DNA of 36,687 nucleotides from Rhizobiaceae bacterium (GCA_026981655.1 JALSIJ010000267.1:1-36687), one strand, 5' to 3'. Counted from the stretch's first letter, positions 25,171 to 35,026 are shown. Program-made: numbers and translations. Notes: generated by a model from the letters alone, not told the origin.

Positions 25171-25258
25171 AAACAGATAGATAAAGCATGTTGAGTGAAT
25201 GCTAGTGAACGCGAAATGCTATAGAGCGTATCCGTCTTTGACGGAATCACCCTATTTT

Positions 25259-25372
25259 CTTTCGCTCACGGCCATTCGGGCTTTTCTAGTGGCTCAAGTT
25301 TTGCGCTTCGCGTTGCTCAACGTGCAACTTGAGCTATGCCCGGCCTTCGCTAGGGCGGTGCATAAGCAGCGG
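25259..25372 (+). repeat. GCTCACGGC palindromic repeat, copy interrupted by another repeat
   Basis: The outer blocks match the reverse complement of 977-1038: CTTTCGCTCACGGC and ATTCGGGCTT (25259-25283), then GCCCGGCCT and GGCGGTGCATAAGCAGCGG (25338-25372). In the other copy GGGC and GCCC are separated by a four-base loop. Here a CTCAAGTT element of about 54 bases (25284-25337) occupies that place, with arms GCTCAAGTT (25292-25300) and AACTTGAGC (25326-25334). Confidence 0.75.
25284..25337 (+). repeat. CTCAAGTT palindromic repeat, copy 2 (nested)
   Basis: This is the second copy of the element at 724-790, with the same arms and flanks and a shorter loop. It is inserted in the hairpin loop of the GCTCACGGC repeat. 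Confidence 0.75.
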
Positions 25373-25452
25373 GCCACAATTCGTGGCCTGACATGCTTCT
25401 ATGTAAACATGACGCAGTTTAGAAAAGCGCAAGCGCCAAAGAGCTGCGCAAT

Positions 25453-26871
25453 TTAACTGTCTGAATTGCGATTATAGACATCTTCCAGGCGAATAATATC
25501 GTCCTCGCCAAGATAGTCTCCGGTTTGAACTTCAATCAGCACCACCGGCTCCTTTCCGTGGTTTGCCAACCGGTGCACAGCGCCAAGCGGCACATAGACA
25601 GACTGGTTTGGCTCCAGAATTCGTACATCATCATTAATTGTTACCTCCGGATTGCCGCTAACAACCACCCAATGTTCTGAACGGTGCCGGTGTTTTTGTA
25701 GAGATAAAACGCCCCCAGGAGTAATGACAATACGTTTGACCTGATATTGATCATCCATATCCAGACGCTCGTAATTTCCCCAGGGGCGGAATATTTTCAG
25801 AGCCTCATTGGCCTCGACCCGACCGTTGTCTTGTAAACTAGTGACCAGCTTTTTGACATTTTCTGCCTGAGATTTTGATGTCACAAGCACCGCATCACTG
25901 GTGGTGATTACCGCCACATCATCAACACCGACAAGGGTTGTTAATTTGCCGACCGAATGCACAATATTGTTGCGGCCATCGACAATTTCCGCATCACCAA
26001 TTATGACATTGCCTGCATCGGACTTGTCTGAGACCTCCCAAACGGCTTCCCATGATCCGACATCCGACCATAGATAGTCGACAGGGAATACGGCCGCCTT
26101 TTTAGTTTGCTCCATAATTGCATAATCGACAGAAATTGATGGCGAACGCTCAAATGCTCCCTTCTCCAGACGCAGAAAATCAAGATCAGATTCAGCATTT
26201 TCGTGAGCTTCTTTCACCGTATCCAAAATTTCTGGGGCAAGAATAATCATCTCGTCAATAAAGGATTGTGCCTTGAATAGAAAATTACCGCTGTTCCACA
26301 AATAGCCGTCCTGTATATATTGTTCAGCCGTTTTTTGATCTGGTTTTTCGACGAATTTATCCACCTTGTAACAGCCGCCACGGCTTATCTCATCACCGGG
26401 CAAAATATAGCCATAGCCGGTTGCAGGTTTGATTGGCTTAATACCAAATGTGGTAAGGTGTCCGGTGTCAGCATCTTTTACTGCTTGGGATACAGCTTTT
26501 GAAAATGCAGCAATATCGGGTATCTGGTGGTCTGCCGCCAGGATTAAAACAACGGCTTCCGGGTTGCGGGCAATTGCGCTTAAACAGCCAGCTGTAATTG
26601 CGGCACAGGAATTGCGACGGGCCGGCTCTAGCAATATGTCGGCAGTAACGCCGATATTTCGCAAATCTTCGGCGATTAAAAACCGATGGCTCTCGGCACA
26701 GACAAAAATTGGCCTGGGGTCAAATATCTCTGACTGGCATCTCAATGCGGTTTCCTGAATGAGCGAATGCTCGCTCCCAAAGCTTAAAAACTGCTTTGGT
26801 TTGGAGTCTCTCGATAATGGCCAAAGGCGAGTGCCCGAACCGCCACTTAATATGACTGGAATTATTGCCAT
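25453..26871 (-). CDS. manC: Mannose-1-phosphate guanylyltransferase / mannose-6-phosphate isomerase
   Basis: A 472-residue bifunctional enzyme (AlgA/XanB/ManC type) that makes GDP-mannose for surface polysaccharide. The N-terminal nucleotidyltransferase has SGGSGTRLWPLSR near residues 9-21, AADHQI, and FVEKPD. The C-terminal type II isomerase cupin has RPWGNYERLD, the histidine cluster LQKHRHRSEHW and the YVPLGAVHRLAN segment. GAAGG lies seven bases before the ATG. It is convergent with the polysaccharide export gene and divergent from the MscS gene, so it forms its own transcription unit. The repeat cluster lies just after its 3' end. Confidence 0.95.
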   Translation of the reverse strand: MAIIPVILSGGSGTRLWPLSRDSKPKQFLSFGSEHSLIQETALRCQSEIFDPRPIFVCAESHRFLIAEDLRNIGVTADILLEPARRNSCAAITAGCLSAIARNPEAVVLILAADHQIPDIAAFSKAVSQAVKDADTGHLTTFGIKPIKPATGYGYILPGDEISRGGCYKVDKFVEKPDQKTAEQYIQDGYLWNSGNFLFKAQSFIDEMIILAPEILDTVKEAHENAESDLDFLRLEKGAFERSPSISVDYAIMEQTKKAAVFPVDYLWSDVGSWEAVWEVSDKSDAGNVIIGDAEIVDGRNNIVHSVGKLTTLVGVDDVAVITTSDAVLVTSKSQAENVKKLVTSLQDNGRVEANEALKIFRPWGNYERLDMDDQYQVKRIVITPGGVLSLQKHRHRSEHWVVVSGNPEVTINDDVRILEPNQSVYVPLGAVHRLANHGKEPVVLIEVQTGDYLGEDDIIRLEDVYNRNSDS

Positions 26872-27029
26872 TTTGAAACCTTCAATAACTGTTATTTGCA
26901 GGTGATTTTTAGTATTGAATAGTGGATTTTGCTAAAATTGTCATTAACAAGATGGGTTGCCCCGCCAAGTAATCTATCGTACCGAAACAATTGAATTTAG
27001 CGGACAAGCTCGGGAGCCGATGTGTAATT

Positions 27030-29618
27030 ATGAAGAATAGATCTAACAGCAATTTTTCTTTTTCTGCGTTTTTTGTTTTGGTCGCCACCATTCTCGGTGT
27101 TGTGATGGTTGCCGTCATGCTTTTTGGTTTTTCTATCAATCCGGTTTTCTCCCAGACCAGCGAAAGCTCTACCCCGCAGGTAAATATCCAAGCGCCTGCC
27201 GCGGCGGCTGCAGCTACGCCGCAAGTTATCAAAGAAAAACTATCGCAGAAGAATATTGATGGGTGGAATATAGAGCTTGAGCGTATGTCCAAAGCTCTGG
27301 CGCGAAAAGGAATTCGCGATGAAGATTTTGAGAAGATTCACCAAGAGGCACTAGAAATTCAAACCAGCGGTACAAAGCTGATTAATGAGATTTCACCGAA
27401 ACTAAAATCATTGCGCGAGCGTTTTTCCGAATTGGGTCCACCACCGGCAGATGGTCAGCCCGATGAAAGTGAAGCTATTGCCAAGAAACGCAAAGCACTT
27501 TCTAAAGAAATTGGCGATGCAGACGGGATTGTGAAAGCAACCCAGTTAATCATCGTCAAGGCCCGCCAGATACGAGACCAGATTGTTGAAGCGCGGCGGT
27601 CTCGATTTGTAGAATCGGTCACTTCTAAAAGTTATTCAATTCTTGATCCGGACCTCTGGCAGCCTTTCCTCAATGAAATTGGGTTTTTCGGCAAAGGATT
27701 TCAAATTCTGATCTCCAATATATACACTGCCAATACGAAAATCCTGGCTGAGTCTCCCCAAAAAATTGGGGCGTTTATTGGTAGCTTGCTGATTTTGATT
27801 ATTCTTTTTGCACTGGCTCGGAATTCTCTCAAAAGAGCAAAAACAAGGCTGGGTAATATTGAAACGGACCGTTCGTTGCGTGCCATGAATGCGCTGATTT
27901 ATATCTTTCAGTTTGGTGTTTTGCCCGCGATATTTGTTTTGGGGATTTTAGCCATTTTGAATGGTTTTGAAATGCTGACCGGCAATACGGTTTTCTTTGT
28001 TAATGGTGTTGCGTTTTCGCTGGCGGTGGCGATTAAGTCGCGGGCCATAGCCTATGCGTTTATTCGCCCAAGCAGTCCAGAAATGCGCATCGTCGGATTG
28101 AGTGATAATGCAGCAAGCCGGGTAAGCAAAGTAATCTCGCTGGCAATAGCTGTTTTTATAATTTCCTGGTTTATCTATGATGCGGGCCGCGCGATGGTTT
28201 CTTCGCTGGAATTCGGCATTGTTGTGAAAGCGCTATTTTCATTGATCATAGCAGTTTTAACTGGTGCTGTACTTCGCATGATCAATCTTGATCGCAGAGA
28301 AGAAGATCAGCAAAGTTCTGGTGTTGGATTGAGCATATTGCTCAATTGGGTCGTCCTTCGTGCGGCGGTTTCGTTTGGTGTATTCGTAATTCTGGTTGCT
28401 CTCCTAATGGGCTATATTGCGCTGGCAGAGTTTGCAGCTTATCAAATTATCTTGTCCTCTGGTATATTGGCCATGCTGTGGTTGGTACTGAAAGTCATTG
28501 ATGAGGTGGTTGTTGGCTGTTTTCAAACCGGTCATCGGATTAACAATCAAATTAGCAGCTATCTCGGTTGGAAACGTAAATTCACCGAACAAATCGGTGT
28601 GGTTCTTATTGGTTTGCTACGCATGAGTGTAATCGTACTGTCGGTTCTTGGCCTGCTCATTCCCTGGGGGTTTCGCGCAAGCGATTGGTTTGAATGGATT
28701 TCTGCGGCATTTTTTGGCTTCAAAGTCGGCGACATTACAATTTCACTATCGGTAATCTTGTCGGCTATCGTGGTGTTTTTCATCGGCCTTATTATTACCC
28801 GTTCCATGCGCCGGTGGTTGTCGATGCGGTTTTTGCCGACGACCAGGCTGGATGCAGGCATTCAAAATTCCATATCAACGGTATTTGGTTATATTGGCTT
28901 TACGATCGCTGCTGCGGTAACTGTTTCCTATGCGGGCTTTGACCTCACGAGCCTTGCATTTGTTGCCGGTGCTTTGTCAGTCGGCATTGGTTTTGGTTTG
29001 CAGAGTGTTGTCAGCAATTTTGTTTCGGGACTGATATTGCTTGTAGAGCGGCCGATTAAAGCCGGCGACTGGGTGGTGACCTCCGGTGGTGAAGGCACGG
29101 TTCGTAAAATAAGTGTACGTTCCACCGAAATTCAAACATTTGATCGCTCGACAGTTATATTGCCGAACTCAACCCTGATTACGGATTCTGTTGTTAATTG
29201 GAACCATAAAAGCAGCATGGGTCGGATAAAACTACCTATCGGTGTTGGCTATGATTCTGACCCGGAACGGGTGCGTGAAATTCTGTTTGAGTGTTCAAAT
29301 GCCCATGATGGTATATTGAACGAACCTGCGCCAATCGTATATTTCATGGAATTTGGTGCCAGTTCGCTTGATTTTGAATTACGTTGCTACCTTGCCGATG
29401 TTGGTAATGGCATGAGCGTTAAGAGCGACCTGCGTTATGCTATTTTTGCCGCTTTGAACAAGGAAGGGATTTCCATTCCGTTTCCTCAGCGCGATGTTCA
29501 TATAAAGGGCTATGAACAGATTTCTGAAAATATTGCCGCAGTTGCTGCACCAAAGGAAAAGTCTCAGGCTGAAAAGGCCAAAGCAAAGCCTGTTAAAAGT
29601 GAACGAGATGACGAATAG
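27030..29618 (+). CDS. Large MscS-family mechanosensitive channel with DUF3772 domain
   Basis: An 862-residue inner-membrane channel that opens on membrane tension and releases solutes in osmotic downshock. The N-terminal signal or anchor (about residues 1-43) is followed by a coiled-coil-like periplasmic DUF3772 domain (ELERMSKALARKGIRDEDFEKI...), then about eleven hydrophobic segments. The MscS core has the pore helix and beta domain (LSVGIGFGLQSVVSNFVSGLILLVERPIKAGDWV, GTVRKISVRSTEIQTFD, VILPNS). The C-terminal tail is Lys-rich (SQAEKAKAKPVKSERDDE). The ATG at 27030 has its best ribosome-like GGAG rather far upstream. The gene stands alone; the next gene is convergent across a repeat. Confidence 0.92.
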   Translation: MKNRSNSNFSFSAFFVLVATILGVVMVAVMLFGFSINPVFSQTSESSTPQVNIQAPAAAAAATPQVIKEKLSQKNIDGWNIELERMSKALARKGIRDEDFEKIHQEALEIQTSGTKLINEISPKLKSLRERFSELGPPPADGQPDESEAIAKKRKALSKEIGDADGIVKATQLIIVKARQIRDQIVEARRSRFVESVTSKSYSILDPDLWQPFLNEIGFFGKGFQILISNIYTANTKILAESPQKIGAFIGSLLILIILFALARNSLKRAKTRLGNIETDRSLRAMNALIYIFQFGVLPAIFVLGILAILNGFEMLTGNTVFFVNGVAFSLAVAIKSRAIAYAFIRPSSPEMRIVGLSDNAASRVSKVISLAIAVFIISWFIYDAGRAMVSSLEFGIVVKALFSLIIAVLTGAVLRMINLDRREEDQQSSGVGLSILLNWVVLRAAVSFGVFVILVALLMGYIALAEFAAYQIILSSGILAMLWLVLKVIDEVVVGCFQTGHRINNQISSYLGWKRKFTEQIGVVLIGLLRMSVIVLSVLGLLIPWGFRASDWFEWISAAFFGFKVGDITISLSVILSAIVVFFIGLIITRSMRRWLSMRFLPTTRLDAGIQNSISTVFGYIGFTIAAAVTVSYAGFDLTSLAFVAGALSVGIGFGLQSVVSNFVSGLILLVERPIKAGDWVVTSGGEGTVRKISVRSTEIQTFDRSTVILPNSTLITDSVVNWNHKSSMGRIKLPIGVGYDSDPERVREILFECSNAHDGILNEPAPIVYFMEFGASSLDFELRCYLADVGNGMSVKSDLRYAIFAALNKEGISIPFPQRDVHIKGYEQISENIAAVAAPKEKSQAEKAKAKPVKSERDDE

Positions 29619-29648
29619 GAATTTAGGGGCAGGACCCCAATCTGACCG

Positions 29649-29749
29649 TTAGAGCACTTTTGCGGTTATCTGAATCGCTCCAGCGCTCTAACTATTTGTT
29701 TCTACGTCTTATTCAAATACCGGCTACCACTTCTCGGGAAGCGCTCTAG
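29649..29749 (-). repeat. Rhizobial-type intergenic palindrome
   Basis: The block is bounded by inverted ends (TTAGAGCAC and GCGCTCTAG) with another GCGCTCTA inside. On the minus strand it reads AGCGCTTCCCGAGAAGTGGT, then an AGCCGGTATTTGAATAAGACG-like core, which matches the tandem repeat at 25061-25170. The TAG stop of the acyltransferase gene (29746-29748) lies within its last bases. Confidence 0.75.
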
Positions 29750-31026
29750 ATGATACGCTTCAACCGGCTGAGGGCGGACTTGGCTAGTGCTTTTGTATTG
29801 TCATATCGTTCAAGTGCATCGGCCACTTTGCCAATCTGACCGGATTTACCGGTATCAATTAACAGGGTCCCTAAATCTATCCGCTCGCGCCAAAGATGGT
29901 CGATCATTTTATGATCGGCTGATGCAAGAGAGTCTGCATTTGTAAAGCTCTTTTGAGAAAGCCAGTTTGTTGATGCATTCAGCATTAACTGTACGCCGGG
30001 GGAATAGGTATCGTAGTCTTCGTCAAAGGCAATTTTCCAGGTGAAATATTCGCCTTTGGTTTTAAAGCAAACCAGGCTTGCGATGATTTTGTTATTCAGC
30101 TTCAGCGTATGAATTTCGCTGCGTTTTGATTTTGCCAGTGTTGAGACGGCCTGTCTGGAAAATGCAGCGATTTGCTTCAACGAATACAGCGCTGTGCCAC
30201 GGCGACCTTTCCAGCCACCTGCCTCTAAAGTCAGGAAGCCCTCGAGGGCATCTAGAACTTCGTCATTTGTTCGAGCAATTTCGAATTTTACAATACCATG
30301 ATCGCTTAATCGACGTAGCAGGCGGGCATATTCTTTTTGTCTTTTTTTGCCAATTGACTGCCGTATGAAGGTTTGAGGGTCGATAGAGCTGCTATCAATG
30401 GCGCAAAGCTGGGCGCGTTGATAGGTGAGTGCGGTTTTGTGTTTTAGCCCAAGGTTTTCAGCCGCCTTTTTAAAAATTTCAACAGTTGGTCCGTTCAGGC
30501 GCTGTTGGTCAAATGCAATCGTTGTCGGGATTTCCAGCAGCGGATCACCCAACAGCCGAAGCAGAACTTCAGCAGCTTCTGACGCGTGGTTTTTGTGCAG
30601 CAAAGGTGTTCCAAGCGGGGCAAAATGATGAGTAAAGCTGTGCATAATACGATGGCGCGGAATGCCGGCTTTTCTAGCCACCAGCGGCATCATAAATTGA
30701 AGCGTTTGGGCGCCGGGATTGCCCTCGAACAGGCATGCCAACATAACACCTTTATCTTCAATACGGTGAATGCCCGCCTGAAGAAACTGTGGCTCAAAGA
30801 AAATGTTGCTTTCAAGTGAATGGCTTGCGAGATCGGCGATCTCATCGGCCAGAAGATCATAATCTTTCAGTTCCAAAAAACTTAAATTCCAGCTGGTGCT
30901 TGTCAGGCTTGAGACAGATTGTTTAATTGGGACCAACGATTTGGGCTTGCTAACTTCCGGCCAAAATGGCGCATAGTCGGAGAGCTGTTGTCCGGATTTG
31001 GTCAATAAATCTTCCAGAATACCCAT
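29746..31026 (-). CDS. GNAT (CelD/BioF2-like) acyltransferase
   Basis: A 426-residue protein of the GNAT superfamily with two GNAT-like halves, the type named after CelD of cellulose synthesis clusters. Visible family features are SNIFFEPQFLQAG in the N-terminal half and FLTLEAGGWKGRRGTAL, LKLNNKIIASLVCFKTKGEYFTWKIAFDEDYDTYSPGVQLML in the C-terminal half. Members are thought to acylate polysaccharides or transfer aminoacyl groups, and the donor here is unknown. The ATG follows the stop of the flippase gene with no gap, so the two are coupled and probably act on the same polymer. The stop codon lies in an intergenic repeat. Confidence 0.85.
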   Translation of the reverse strand: MGILEDLLTKSGQQLSDYAPFWPEVSKPKSLVPIKQSVSSLTSTSWNLSFLELKDYDLLADEIADLASHSLESNIFFEPQFLQAGIHRIEDKGVMLACLFEGNPGAQTLQFMMPLVARKAGIPRHRIMHSFTHHFAPLGTPLLHKNHASEAAEVLLRLLGDPLLEIPTTIAFDQQRLNGPTVEIFKKAAENLGLKHKTALTYQRAQLCAIDSSSIDPQTFIRQSIGKKRQKEYARLLRRLSDHGIVKFEIARTNDEVLDALEGFLTLEAGGWKGRRGTALYSLKQIAAFSRQAVSTLAKSKRSEIHTLKLNNKIIASLVCFKTKGEYFTWKIAFDEDYDTYSPGVQLMLNASTNWLSQKSFTNADSLASADHKMIDHLWRERIDLGTLLIDTGKSGQIGKVADALERYDNTKALAKSALSRLKRII

Positions 31027-32460
31027 TTATTTAACCCCTTGAGTGCGGGGTGTTCTGGGTTTTGCCGGTATGATGAACATATGGATGCCGAGTCTGCGCA
31101 ATGTGGTTGCATAAAGTGCGATGGCCTCAAATATCAAAGCAATTGTGGTGGCGGTTGCTGCACCCGCCAGCCCATATTTCGGTATCAGGGTGAAATTCAA
31201 TACGATATTGATGATCAATGTGATGGCGTAAACCAGCGCGCAGGCCTTTTGCTCACCAGACATCGTCAGCACGCTTTCTGCAGGACCAACGGATGCTCGC
31301 GCGATCAAGCCGATTACCAATATGAACAGGAGCGGATAGCCCTCGGTAAATGTTGATCCAAACAGCATCAATAAATATTTGCCAGTAATCAGCAATAGCA
31401 GGCACATTGCCAATGAAGGCCAGAATGTCCATTTGATTGTATCGTTGATAAAGGCTTCATATTTGGATTGATCACCGGCGGATTTGTATTGTGAATAGCG
31501 ATGTGCCGCTCCGGCTTTTACGGCAAAATAGACAAAATGCACCAGTGCCAGGGTTTTCACAGATGCAAAATACACAGCGGTTTTTTCTGGAGCCATGAAG
31601 TGGCCGACAACCAGAATATCAACATTGGTCAAAAGGTTGAAAAACCCCTCCACCAGAAAAATTGGAATTGCGATGGCAATCCATGTCATCGTGTTGGTCG
31701 AAGAGGGACCTGCGGGCAGTTCTGTTTTCAGGTTTCTGTTTAAGGAAAGTAATTGTCCAACAGAGGCTAACCAGGTGGCGATAATCGTGGCTGACAATGC
31801 CGTTGCCGCATTAATGTCAAAACCAATGAGTACGGCGATTGCCATAAAAAACAGAATTAGAACGGGCCGCAACAAAAAGGTGGGCGACAAGGCAATTGAT
31901 GGCCAATTAAAGGCGCGTGCGATACCATCCTGCACTTCGGATAGTGCAAGCATGGGAAGGCAAATTGCACCCAGATAGAATGGCAATATGTAGTAGTTTT
32001 GTATGACTTCTTCGAACAGGTAAACGCCCGCAACGCCAAATACGGCCAGGAGGGTAGCCGCTGATACGGACCATGCACGGCTGGTAAACAAAAGGCCACG
32101 CAGGGCTGCGAAATCTTTTGTTGATTGATATTCCGGGATCAACCGTACCACGGCGCTTTGGAGCCCCAGGCAGGATATTCCGCCCAATATTACAGCGGTT
32201 ACCCAAACAACGACAAAAATTCCATATTCATAGCTGCCCATCCAGCGGGCAAGCAATACCTGAGAAATATAGGCGATCAATGCGCTGAATATGCGAATTG
32301 TGAAGGCGAACAGGGCGGTTCGTTGCGAGATTGCCCGGTCATCTTTGCCTTCGATGATGGTGTCGGCTTGTTCAATAAATGGGTCAATCAGGTGGGCATA
32401 CCGCTCGCGCATGCGGCGGGGAATAGCCTTTTCCACCTTGTCTAGCACCGGATGAGACAC
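31027..32460 (-). CDS. Wzx-like polysaccharide flippase
   Basis: A 477-residue membrane protein of the MATE/MVF (MOP) superfamily, polysaccharide flippase type, which moves lipid-linked sugar units across the inner membrane. After a polar N-terminus of about 45 residues there are about 14 hydrophobic segments. QVLLARWMGSYEYGIFVVVW is a family feature of the first loop, and the last third has the FGSTFTEGYPLLFILVIG and IPKYGLAGAATATTIALI segments. It is coupled directly to the acyltransferase gene (TAA then ATG). The gap 32461-32636 upstream is where its promoter should be. Confidence 0.88.
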   Translation of the reverse strand: MSHPVLDKVEKAIPRRMRERYAHLIDPFIEQADTIIEGKDDRAISQRTALFAFTIRIFSALIAYISQVLLARWMGSYEYGIFVVVWVTAVILGGISCLGLQSAVVRLIPEYQSTKDFAALRGLLFTSRAWSVSAATLLAVFGVAGVYLFEEVIQNYYILPFYLGAICLPMLALSEVQDGIARAFNWPSIALSPTFLLRPVLILFFMAIAVLIGFDINAATALSATIIATWLASVGQLLSLNRNLKTELPAGPSSTNTMTWIAIAIPIFLVEGFFNLLTNVDILVVGHFMAPEKTAVYFASVKTLALVHFVYFAVKAGAAHRYSQYKSAGDQSKYEAFINDTIKWTFWPSLAMCLLLLITGKYLLMLFGSTFTEGYPLLFILVIGLIARASVGPAESVLTMSGEQKACALVYAITLIINIVLNFTLIPKYGLAGAATATTIALIFEAIALYATTLRRLGIHMFIIPAKPRTPRTQGVK

Positions 32461-32636
32461 TTGCCGGCTCCCCTGAAATTAAAATACTTCGCCCTTGATT
32501 ACGGATATAAGCACATAGGGCTTAATATTCCGTTGGAGGAAGATCGTGGAGGTTCTTGCAGCTATAGGATTAAAGAGTTGATTTTATTGAACTATTTTTG
32601 GTGTAAAATTTGATAAATAAGGATTGATTCACCATG

Positions 32637-33176
32637 TCAGCCAGAAAATCCGCCGCCATCCAAAAAAGCCTGTTCGGCGGAAGACGTGGCACGTCCCAAT
32701 AGGGAATTGCGATGGGGAAAATGGCCAAACCGTTCTATGATGTCTCGATGCAGAATTGCAAATTTAAGATTATCCGGCATATTGACCGCATGAAACAGAG
32801 CCACGCACCGGCGTTGGTCATGGATAGATTCTGAATGCATTAACGGCATTAAAAAAAACTGTCGCAATTGAGGCTCTACCCGCAGATCAAAGCCTTTTTC
32901 CAGTGCAGATTTTGCGATTCCAAGACAAAGTGAATCTTGTGCAAATGCGCGTGCGTCATTTCGAAAAAGATTGCGGGAAAACTGATCCAACACGATAACC
33001 AAGGCAAGGGCGCTGTCTGGTTCGTCCTCCCAGCTTTTCAGTTCTTTGGCCGCTGCTCTTTCAAGCAGGGGGCCAAATTTTTCATTTAGGCTTGCATCAA
33101 AAATATCACTGCGTGAAAACCAGGCTTTTGGCCCGGCATTCAGCCAGAATTCGAGTACATCGTTTGAGCTATGCAT
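32637..33176 (-). CDS. DUF924 family protein
   Basis: A 179-residue protein of the DUF924 family, helical and TPR-like, function not established. The signature ALALVIVLDQFSRNLFRNDARAFAQD is clear, as are the opening VLEFWLNAGPKAWFSR and the FFLMPLMHSES segment. No export signal is seen. It begins six bases after the stop of the acyl-CoA ligase gene on the same strand, so both are probably on one transcript, although no good Shine-Dalgarno is visible before its ATG. The link with fatty acid metabolism is positional only. Confidence 0.88.
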   Translation of the reverse strand: MHSSNDVLEFWLNAGPKAWFSRSDIFDASLNEKFGPLLERAAAKELKSWEDEPDSALALVIVLDQFSRNLFRNDARAFAQDSLCLGIAKSALEKGFDLRVEPQLRQFFLMPLMHSESIHDQRRCVALFHAVNMPDNLKFAILHRDIIERFGHFPHRNSLLGRATSSAEQAFLDGGGFSG

Positions 33177-33182
33177 AATGTT

Positions 33183-34886
33183 TTAATTGTCACGTAGTTC
33201 GCGCCGAAGAATTTTGCCAACATTGGTTTTTGGCAATTCATCACGAAATTCGACATATTTAGGGCGCTTGTAATTGGTAAGATTTTCAGCGCACCATTTA
33301 CGCACGTCATCCTCTGTCAGGTTTTTGTCGTTCTTCACGACAAATAGTTTCACGGTTTCGCCTGATTTTTCATCAGGAACGCCAACCGCAGCAGCCTCAA
33401 GAATACCCTCATGGGAGGCGGCGACCTCCTCGATTTCATTCGGATATACGTTAAAGCCAGATACCAGGATCATGTCCTTCTTGCGATCGACAATTTTGGT
33501 TTCACCTGCCTCGTTCATGAAGCCCATGTCGCCTGATTTGAAGAACCCGTCACCGCTCATGACTTTAGCTGTTTCGTCCGGACGGTTCCAATAGCCTGCC
33601 ATTACCTGCGGGCCACGGATGCATATTTCTCCAACTTCGCCAAGTGGCACATCATTGCCATCGTCATCGCGAATGACAATGTCTGTTGATGGCATTGGAT
33701 AGCCAATTGTGCCGGAAAATTCTGCGACATCAAACCGGTTTGTGGTTGCCACTGGCGATGTTTCAGAAAGGCCATAGCCCTCGGAAATATTACTGCCAGT
33801 CAGTTTTTTCCAGCGTTCTGCTACTGGTTGTTGAACAGCCATTCCGCCGCCAAGTGTCAGTACCAGATTGCTGAAATCCAATTGTCGGAAATTCTCGTCA
33901 TTCAACAGGGCGTTGAATAACGTGTTCAGGCCTGGAAATACGTGAAATTCCCATTTGCCAAGCTCTTTGACAAATCCGGGAATATCGCGCGGGTTTGGAA
34001 TAAGTACATTGGTTGCACCAAGGTCCATACCCATGATTGCATTTACGGTAAGCGCGAAAATATGATAAAGTGGCAGGGCGCAAATATAGGTAAGTTCATC
34101 GCCCGGGCCCTTGCCGTCATTGATTGATTGCAGCCAAAGATTGATTTGGGCAGCGTTTGAAAGCACATTGGCATTGGTGAGGGCAGCGCCTTTTGAAACA
34201 CCAGTTGTTCCGCCGGTATATTGTAAAAATGCATAGTCATTGTGAAAGGATTCAACCGGTGCAAACCCGCTTGCTGCTCCCTCTGCCATTGCATTTTTGA
34301 ATGTGGTGTGGCCGGGAATTGACCAGGCGGGGACCATTTTTTTAACATGCTTGACCACGAGATTGACAATTGTGCCTTTTAATCCTCCCAGCAAATCGCC
34401 CATTTGAGTTACGATTACATGTTCGGTTGGAACCTTGCCGCGCACTTTTTCAAAAGTGTTTGCAAAATTTTCCAGTACAAATATAGCCTTTGCGCCACTG
34501 TCTTTTAACTGGTGCTCAAGCTCGCGCGGTGTGTAAAGTGGATTGACATTTACGACCACCAGACCGGCCCGTAAAATGCCCGCCAGCACTATGGGATATT
34601 GCAGAATATTTGGTAACATAATGGCAACGCGATCGCCTTTAACCAGACCCTTTGACTGCAAATAGGCGGCGATATTTTTCGATTTTTCAAGAACTTCGCT
34701 ATAGGTCAGGTTTTTCCCCATGCAGGAAAAAGCGATCCGGCTGGAATATTTATTGCACGCGTCTTCTATAAGGCCTGCAACGGACAAATGTTTTAGATCG
34801 GAAATTTCATGCGGAACATTTTCGGGATAAGATTTAAGCCACGGTCGCTGAATGTCAGATTTTTTCTTTGTCGTTGATTTCGCCAT
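33183..34886 (-). CDS. fadD: Long-chain fatty acid CoA ligase
   Basis: A 567-residue AMP-forming acyl-CoA synthetase that activates fatty acids for beta-oxidation or lipid synthesis. The ATP motif YTGGTTGVSKGA, the GYGLSETSP block, GDMGFMNEAGETKIVDRKKDMI hinge and the catalytic Lys region at the C-terminus (LPKTNVGKILRREL) are intact. The N-terminal basic stretch (MAKSTTKKKSD) is not a signal sequence. GGGAGAA precedes the ATG. The overall size and motifs match FadD rather than shorter-chain ligases, though chain length cannot be told from motifs alone. It leads a probable two-gene unit with the DUF924 gene. Confidence 0.92.
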   Translation of the reverse strand: MAKSTTKKKSDIQRPWLKSYPENVPHEISDLKHLSVAGLIEDACNKYSSRIAFSCMGKNLTYSEVLEKSKNIAAYLQSKGLVKGDRVAIMLPNILQYPIVLAGILRAGLVVVNVNPLYTPRELEHQLKDSGAKAIFVLENFANTFEKVRGKVPTEHVIVTQMGDLLGGLKGTIVNLVVKHVKKMVPAWSIPGHTTFKNAMAEGAASGFAPVESFHNDYAFLQYTGGTTGVSKGAALTNANVLSNAAQINLWLQSINDGKGPGDELTYICALPLYHIFALTVNAIMGMDLGATNVLIPNPRDIPGFVKELGKWEFHVFPGLNTLFNALLNDENFRQLDFSNLVLTLGGGMAVQQPVAERWKKLTGSNISEGYGLSETSPVATTNRFDVAEFSGTIGYPMPSTDIVIRDDDGNDVPLGEVGEICIRGPQVMAGYWNRPDETAKVMSGDGFFKSGDMGFMNEAGETKIVDRKKDMILVSGFNVYPNEIEEVAASHEGILEAAAVGVPDEKSGETVKLFVVKNDKNLTEDDVRKWCAENLTNYKRPKYVEFRDELPKTNVGKILRRELRDN

Positions 34887-35026
34887 TATTTTCTCCCGGC
34901 AATAGATGAATTTATAGATCGCGTGTATTATTTTTTGTTTATTTTATACAGCAACCAGTCTCAGCTTTAACGATATACTGGAATTGGCCATAAACCAACC
35001 GGTAATTGAAAACCGGGTTTCTGGGT

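Noticed and set aside
25199-25456. 85-codon open frame in the repeat cluster
   Set aside because: It is made of nested repeats with no ribosome site or protein-like composition.
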